Shown piece by piece: positions 59,553-64,000 of a stretch of 64,000 nucleotides of DNA. Location: assembly GCA_943789365.1 (NCBI GenBank), contig CALSTV010000001.1, positions 3,433,343-3,497,342 on the forward strand. The letters run 5' to 3'. Made by a program: the position numbers and the translations under genes. Source of the stretch: an uncultured Flavobacteriaceae bacterium. GTDB lineage: Bacteria; Bacteroidota; Bacteroidia; Flavobacteriales; Flavobacteriaceae. The notes under the pieces were generated by a model. The model made no database searches. It saw only the letters and a list, made by a program, of their open reading frames with translations, and was not told the DNA's origin. Position 1 is the stretch's first letter. Every line of letters begins with the position of its first letter.

Positions 59553-61307
59553 ATGAAAAAATATTTATTTGTTTTATTATTGATATCTGTACCAATAAGT
59601 ATTTATTATCAAGGCTTTTATAATGATTTCCTACAATGGGATGACAACAGTCAAGTCTACGAGAATGAAGAAGTATTGCATTTTAGTTTTCGAAATCTGA
59701 AGGTGATTTTTACAACCTGTGTTTCAGGAATGTATCAGCCATTGACAACCCTTTTCTTTGCGATTATTAATATGTTTTTTGGAGTGAAATCAACACTTCC
59801 ATTTCATGTTTTTAGTTTTGTTCTGCATCTTTTAAATACATTATTGGTATATAGGTTAGGCGAGAAATTGTTTAAAAATGGCACCAAAGCTTTTTTTTTA
59901 GCAATGCTTTTTTCTGTGCAACATATGTCTGTTGAAGTCGTTTCCTGGATTTCTGCAACCAGTACTTTACTCTTTACGTCTTTTTATTTACTGTCATTAC
60001 TTTTTTATATAAAGTATTTAGAAACTAAAAACGTAAAAAATTATATTATTTCCGCTACTTTCTTTTTAATAGGTTGCTTTTGTAAAGTTCAAATCATACC
60101 ACTTATAGGTGTCTTGTTTTTAGTCGATTTCCTTTATGATAAACCTGTTTTTTCAAAAAATTCAATTTTATTAAAACTACCTTTTTTCGTCGTCGCTATC
60201 TTGTTTGCTATCATAGCAATATACTTTAGACAAGTTACACTTATATCAAATGCAGAGAATTCTCCAATGAATAGTGTGTATTTTGGTTTGAATCAATTTA
60301 TGGGCTATTTGTTTGAGCTAATTAGCCTCCCACATTATGATTTAATTAGACAATTAGACGTTGTTATCCATTTGCATGTAGTACTATTCATTGTATTGAT
60401 ATTTGTGGTGTATAGGTTTCGACAAAATAAACTTTTCACATTTGGTGTATTTTTCTTTTTGATGAATTTAATCTTACAGACTACTTTGTTTTCGAAATTT
60501 AACAACCCTTACAGTAATAGATACGTCTACATTGCTGGTACAGGTATTTGGATAGCTATGTTGAGTTTCAACTATAAAAAGAAACAATTGTATATCATTT
60601 CATTTTATATAATCTTACAAATTATTTTTGCCAAAGCAGTTGCCGTAAACTGGTCGAATGCAAGTGCAATGTATAGATATGACAAAGTACTCGTTTCGGA
60701 TGCTAAAATGGCACGTTTAAATGATTTTGGAAAGTATCAACTTGAGGATTTGATACTCAAGGAAACGAAAAACAGCTATGAACTGAAAGGGTTTAACGCG
60801 TTGGGTATATACAATAATATGGGTGTGGTTTTTGCCCGTTTTGGTTTGCTAGATGCTTCTGAAATATGTTTTTTAAAAGCAATTGAGATAACTACCGGAG
60901 ATCTGGATATCTACATTAATTTAGCGCTTGTATTTGACGGTAAAGATGATCTTAGATATGAAAAACACCTTTTAAATGCTCATAGCGCCAAACCTAACAC
61001 TTATGAATTGCGTATTAAATTGGGGAATTTTTACGCTCAAACCGATATAGAAAAGGCAGCCCGCTATTATAAGGATGCATTCGCGCAGAAACCAAAGTTG
61101 TCCATAGCGCCAATGAATCTAACCGTTATCTATTCGAAAAAAAATCGAGAGAAAGCCGAGATTTATTTTTTAAAAGCGTTAAGTTTGAATCCGAACTCTA
61201 CACTTATCTTTGAAAACTTAAGTGTTTTCTATGAAAGTAGTGATCCAGTCAAATCAAAACAATATCGAGAACGTGCAGAGGCACTCTATTTCAAAGAGAA
61301 CTGGTAA
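59553..61307 (+). CDS. TMTC-like GT-C membrane protein with TPR repeats
   Basis: A 584-residue protein. Residues ~1-370 carry about nine to eleven hydrophobic helices and the early loop motif LQWDDNSQVYENEEV, with an acidic pair in the first luminal loop typical of GT-C glycosyltransferases, then YQPLTTLFFAIINMFFG and the HMSVEVVSWISATSTLL block. Residues ~410-580 form TPR-like helix pairs (NNMGVVFARFGLLDASEICFLKAIE). This layout is that of TMTC-type proteins, which in animals are O-mannosyltransferases; a bacterial substrate is unknown. It lies between tgt and the LptF/G gene, 27 bp before the latter. Confidence 0.75.
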   Translation: MKKYLFVLLLISVPISIYYQGFYNDFLQWDDNSQVYENEEVLHFSFRNLKVIFTTCVSGMYQPLTTLFFAIINMFFGVKSTLPFHVFSFVLHLLNTLLVYRLGEKLFKNGTKAFFLAMLFSVQHMSVEVVSWISATSTLLFTSFYLLSLLFYIKYLETKNVKNYIISATFFLIGCFCKVQIIPLIGVLFLVDFLYDKPVFSKNSILLKLPFFVVAILFAIIAIYFRQVTLISNAENSPMNSVYFGLNQFMGYLFELISLPHYDLIRQLDVVIHLHVVLFIVLIFVVYRFRQNKLFTFGVFFFLMNLILQTTLFSKFNNPYSNRYVYIAGTGIWIAMLSFNYKKKQLYIISFYIILQIIFAKAVAVNWSNASAMYRYDKVLVSDAKMARLNDFGKYQLEDLILKETKNSYELKGFNALGIYNNMGVVFARFGLLDASEICFLKAIEITTGDLDIYINLALVFDGKDDLRYEKHLLNAHSAKPNTYELRIKLGNFYAQTDIEKAARYYKDAFAQKPKLSIAPMNLTVIYSKKNREKAEIYFLKALSLNPNSTLIFENLSVFYESSDPVKSKQYRERAEALYFKENW

Positions 61308-61334
61308 ATTGAAACAGGTAGCAAAGCCTATTAT

Positions 61335-62423
61335 ATGAGAATATTAGACAAATACATATTAAAAAAATACCTAGGTTCTTTCTTTTTTACCTTGTTTATT
61401 TTAATTCCTATTGCAATTGCCATAGATGTCTCTGAAAAAATCGATAAATTTTTGAGGCATACAAATTTATCAATAGGTGAGATAATTGAAGATTATTATG
61501 TTAATTTTATCATTTATTATGCCAATACATTTATGCCTTTGGCATTGTTTATCTCAGTAATATTTTTCACCTCTAAACTTTCCTCAAACACGGAGATTAT
61601 CGCTATTAACAGTGCGAGTATTTCATTTACCAGGTTTTTAAAGCCCTATTTTATAGGAGCAACTCTAGTGACCATATTTGCCTTGTTTATGAACCATATG
61701 GTAGTACCAAGAGGAAATAAAACCTTGACTAAGTTTAGTAATAAATATCTTGTTAGCAAGCATAAAGTAAACGATAATGTAGTCAAATATTTCTCCATGA
61801 AATTAGGAGAAGGGAGGTATATATACATACAGAATTTTGGATTACGTACGAATAGGGGTTATCATTTTTCATATGAAGAATACGACGGCCTTAAATTGAA
61901 ATATCGATTGACAGCAAATGAAATTAATTGGTCTAAAAAAGACAGTGTTTTTACGCTCAAACAATATACCAAGCGAAAAATATTTAATGACCTAGACAGT
62001 ATACAATCTGGCAAAAAATTTGATACCATTTTTGATTTCTCGCCGAGAGACTTATTATATGTCGATTATTTATCGCGTGAAATGCCTTCAAAAGAACTGT
62101 ATGAATTTATTCAAAAATCAAAAAGAAGAGGCGTAAAGAACCTAAACTCATACTATGTAGAATTGTATAAAAGAACTACATTACCATTGTCTTCATATAT
62201 ATTAACGCTTATTGCTGTATGCTTGGCTTTTAGAAAGAAAAGAGGAGGTATGGGAATCAATATGGCAGTTGGAATAGCACTCATGTTTATCTATGTGTTT
62301 TTTATGAAAGTCGCAGAAGTATTAGGGGCAGTTGCAGGGAGCAATAGCCTGGTGTATGTATGGATGCCAAATGTGATTTTTGGTGCGCTGTCGTTTTACT
62401 TATATATAAAATCAAAAAATTAA
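61335..62423 (+). CDS. LptF/LptG-family LPS transport permease
   Basis: A 362-residue inner-membrane protein with one N-terminal helix pair, a central periplasmic beta-rich domain (about residues 115-275) and C-terminal helices. The opening ILDKYILKKYLGSFFFTL is the LptF/G family start, and LPLSSYILTLIAVCLAFRKKRGG is the conserved C-terminal loop. These permeases extract LPS with LptB. Which of F or G it is cannot be decided by eye. It follows the TMTC-like gene by 27 bp and precedes accA by 60 bp. Confidence 0.93.
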   Translation: MRILDKYILKKYLGSFFFTLFILIPIAIAIDVSEKIDKFLRHTNLSIGEIIEDYYVNFIIYYANTFMPLALFISVIFFTSKLSSNTEIIAINSASISFTRFLKPYFIGATLVTIFALFMNHMVVPRGNKTLTKFSNKYLVSKHKVNDNVVKYFSMKLGEGRYIYIQNFGLRTNRGYHFSYEEYDGLKLKYRLTANEINWSKKDSVFTLKQYTKRKIFNDLDSIQSGKKFDTIFDFSPRDLLYVDYLSREMPSKELYEFIQKSKRRGVKNLNSYYVELYKRTTLPLSSYILTLIAVCLAFRKKRGGMGINMAVGIALMFIYVFFMKVAEVLGAVAGSNSLVYVWMPNVIFGALSFYLYIKSKN

Positions 62424-62428
62424 AAGAA

Positions 62429-62462
62429 TTGATACAAAACTTTGTCGAAGTTAGTATCTTTG
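62429..62462 (+). promoter_or_regulatory. Predicted promoter of accA
   Basis: TTG (62429-62431), a 23-bp spacer and TATCTTTG (62455-62462) fit the broad end of the Bacteroidota consensus. It lies 21 bp before the accA ATG, inside the short spacer after the LptF/G gene. Confidence 0.55.
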
Positions 62463-62483
62463 TCATTTACTAATTTAAAGAAT

Positions 62484-63437
62484 ATGGAATATTTAGATTT
62501 TGAATTACCAATAAAGGAACTTGAAGAACAATTAGATAAATGTCAAGTTATTGGGGAAGAAAGTGCCGTTGATGTTTCTGAAACGTGCAAAAATCTTACA
62601 GAAAAATTAAAAGACACAAAAAAAGAAATTTATAAAAACTTATCTCCTTGGCAACGTGTCCAACTCTCAAGACACCCTTCACGTCCGTATACATTAGATT
62701 ATGTAAAGGCACTGGCAGGGGATACTTTTATGGAATTACACGGAGATAGAAGTGTAAAAGACGATAAAGCTATTATTGGAGGACTTGGTAAAATTGGAGA
62801 TCAGTCTTTTATGTTTATAGGTCAACAAAAAGGATACAATACCAAAACAAGGCAATATAGAAACTTTGGAATGGCAAATCCTGAAGGCTATAGAAAAGCA
62901 TTGCGTTTGATGCGAATGGCAGAGAAATTTGACATCCCAGTACTTACTTTTGTAGATACGCCGGGAGCATATCCAGGTCTTGAAGCAGAAGAAAGAGGTC
63001 AAGGTGAAGCCATTGCGCGTAATATATTTGAAATGTGTGTATTGGAAGTGCCAATTATTACCGTAATTATTGGAGAAGGAGCATCTGGAGGTGCATTGGG
63101 TATAGGTGTTGGAGATCGTGTAATGATGATGGAAAACTCTTGGTATTCAGTAATATCTCCTGAAAACTGTTCTTCTATTTTATGGAGAAGTTGGGATTAT
63201 AAAATTGAAGCGGCATCTGCACTTAAATTGACTTCAAAGGATATGTCTAAACTAAATTTAGTAGATGGTATCATTAGAGAACCTTTAGGAGGAGCACATT
63301 CTGACAGAGAAGGTACTTTTAAAATAGTTAAAAAAACAGTTTTAGAAGAATTAAAAGTACTTGCTGCAATGCCAAAAGAAGAAATGATTGCAGAACGTAT
63401 TGCTAAATATGAAAAAATGGGGGTTTACAAAGAATAG
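62484..63437 (+). CDS. accA: Acetyl-CoA carboxylase carboxyltransferase subunit alpha
   Basis: A 317-residue enzyme subunit that with AccD transfers carboxyl from biotin to acetyl-CoA in fatty-acid synthesis. An N-terminal helical part ([12 protein letters not shown]) is followed by the crotonase-like carboxyltransferase domain: [40 protein letters not shown], and [15 protein letters not shown] with the oxyanion glycines. The length and ATG start are standard; a TTG upstream would add 14 unneeded residues. The partner birA that biotinylates the carrier is at 6759. Confidence 0.97.
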   Translation: MEYLDFELPIKELEEQLDKCQVIGEESAVDVSETCKNLTEKLKDTKKEIYKNLSPWQRVQLSRHPSRPYTLDYVKALAGDTFMELHGDRSVKDDKAIIGGLGKIGDQSFMFIGQQKGYNTKTRQYRNFGMANPEGYRKALRLMRMAEKFDIPVLTFVDTPGAYPGLEAEERGQGEAIARNIFEMCVLEVPIITVIIGEGASGGALGIGVGDRVMMMENSWYSVISPENCSSILWRSWDYKIEAASALKLTSKDMSKLNLVDGIIREPLGGAHSDREGTFKIVKKTVLEELKVLAAMPKEEMIAERIAKYEKMGVYKE

Positions 63438-63466
63438 CCCTTATGATATGAGTAGCATATAGAATA

Positions 63467-63496
63467 GGGGGACAATTATTTTTGATTGTCCCTTTT
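63467..63496 (+). terminator. Terminator of accA
   Basis: An 8-bp inverted repeat GGGACAAT/ATTGTCCC (63469-63476 with 63485-63492) with a T-rich loop, followed by TTTT, 32 bp after the stop. Confidence 0.8.
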
Positions 63497-63513
63497 AACT
63501 CACCATAAATCAA

Positions 63514-63587
63514 GGGGCATTAACTCAGTTGGCTAGAGTACTTGGCTGGCAGCCAAGAAGTCATCGGTTCGAATCCGATATGCTCCA
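63514..63587 (+). tRNA. tRNA-Ala (anticodon GGC)
   Basis: A 74-nt cloverleaf folds fully. The acceptor stem GGGGCAT/ATGCTCC contains the G3-U70 pair, the alanine identity element. The D-stem is ACTC/GAGT, the anticodon stem CTTGG/CCAAG with loop CTGGCAG (anticodon GGC at positions 34-36), and the T-arm ATCGG-TTCGAAT-CCGAT. The discriminator is A; the CCA end is not encoded. Confidence 0.97.
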
Positions 63588-63757
63588 CTTAATTATACTT
63601 TTTAGAAATTTTTGAATAGGTTTTGTTGCAATTGACAAGACTTTTTCTTTTCGTTATGTTGTTTTTAAGATTTTCAGAATTGAAATTATAGTTCAAACAA
63701 AAAGTGGTATTTTAGACGACCAGATGTTTATATCATTTGCATTTAAAATAGAAACTT

Positions 63758-64000
63758 ATGCACTATCACTATTGGGAAAAACTGCCTCAAGATAAGATTA
63801 AGGAAACTGTTTTTCAGGCCTTAAGAGATAATGTGAATTATAAAGAAGAAAACGTATTGGGTATTCCAGCGACCTATCTCGATGAGAAGGTATTCTCTCA
63901 AGATGAAGTTTTCTTAAAAGAAGCTCCATTTATTTCCGCGCTTGTACAGAATGCAAATCATATAGGTTGCCATACTTTGGGAACTTCTGAAAAACATTTT
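63758..64000 (+). CDS. Probable PLP-dependent decarboxylase, 5' part only
   Basis: An ATG opens an 81-codon frame that runs off the window. The stretch ENVLGIPATYLDEKVF followed by FLKEAPFISALVQNANHIGCH and LGTSE resembles the N-terminus of group II pyridoxal-phosphate decarboxylases (glutamate/aromatic amino-acid type) as found in flavobacteria. The PLP lysine would lie beyond the window, so the call rests on the N-terminal pattern only. The 170-bp spacer between the tRNA and this gene holds nothing else recognised. Confidence 0.6.
   Translation, partial: MHYHYWEKLPQDKIKETVFQALRDNVNYKEENVLGIPATYLDEKVFSQDEVFLKEAPFISALVQNANHIGCHTLGTSEKHF

Overview
The window looks like a chromosome segment of a marine-type Flavobacteriaceae bacterium (Bacteroidota). 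The evidence is the low-GC DNA, the TTG/TAnnTTTG promoter signature upstream of many genes, type IX secretion (T9SS) sorting tails, lineage-typical families (DUF3810, DUF4268, DUF5777, DUF1573, a GlmU-like sugar nucleotidyltransferase, a split transketolase), and the gene order RelA/SpoT-Fur-PurA. It is mostly housekeeping. No rRNA, CRISPR array, prophage or intact insertion sequence is visible. There is one tRNA, tRNA-Ala(GGC).

Layout. 0-1 kb: end of a T9SS-secreted protein. 1.3-6.7 kb (minus): a tight run rsfS, ftsH, LUD protein, cdsA, psd, acyl-CoA-binding protein and a YceI lipoprotein, joining proteolysis to phospholipid synthesis. 6.7-12.9 kb: birA, pyrE, NUDIX, a SulP transporter with a VTT-type membrane protein, coaD and DUF4268. 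13.2-15.1 kb: htpG. 15.3-18.1 kb: a decaying accessory island with a DUF6973-like lipoprotein carrying a codon-2 stop and a frameshift, a 697-bp tandem duplication of a small lipoprotein gene, and a third decayed copy. 18.1-21.4 kb: rpmH (53 codons) and carB. 21.4-24.8 kb: a tiny membrane-peptide ORF, a T9SS subtilisin-like protease, and a T9SS protein gene broken by an in-frame TAG. 25.0-28.7 kb: an overlapping minus-strand operon of predicted surface cytochrome-like lipoproteins, YceI and a Reeler-like CxxCH protein, divergent from an OB-fold protein and a DUF5777 beta-barrel. 28.7-35.1 kb: a GlmU-like protein, DUF1573, valS and two methyltransferases. 35.1-38.0 kb: a complete TRAP transporter. 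38.2-43.6 kb: purA, fur, relA/spoT and an M48 protease. 44-45 kb: an orphan beta-trefoil-like protein. 45-50.5 kb: an RNA methyltransferase, DUF3810, dnaB, the transketolase N-half and queE. 50.6-55.6 kb: a lipoprotein, cyclophilin, Ppx/GppA, a SixA-like phosphatase, pdxH and a sodium symporter. 55.8-63.6 kb: recR, GT2, hemJ, tgt, a TMTC-like GT-C/TPR protein, LptF/G, accA and tRNA-Ala. The window ends inside a probable PLP-dependent decarboxylase.

The points most worth following are: (a) the 25-28.7 kb gene set, which reads as a surface redox or porin-cytochrome-like module with unusual CX4CH haem motifs, and whose two-motif cytochrome gene carries a one-base frameshift; (b) three or more broken genes among secreted or lipoprotein genes while the housekeeping genes are intact; (c) a recurring geometry in which the -7 box sits only 4-6 nt before the start codon (pyrE, pdxH, recR, dnaB, tgt), which predicts leaderless transcripts; (d) CarB without its allosteric domain, a transketolase N-half without its usual neighbour, and a Fur homologue without CxxC zinc sites. 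All function calls come from reading motifs by eye; no database search was possible.
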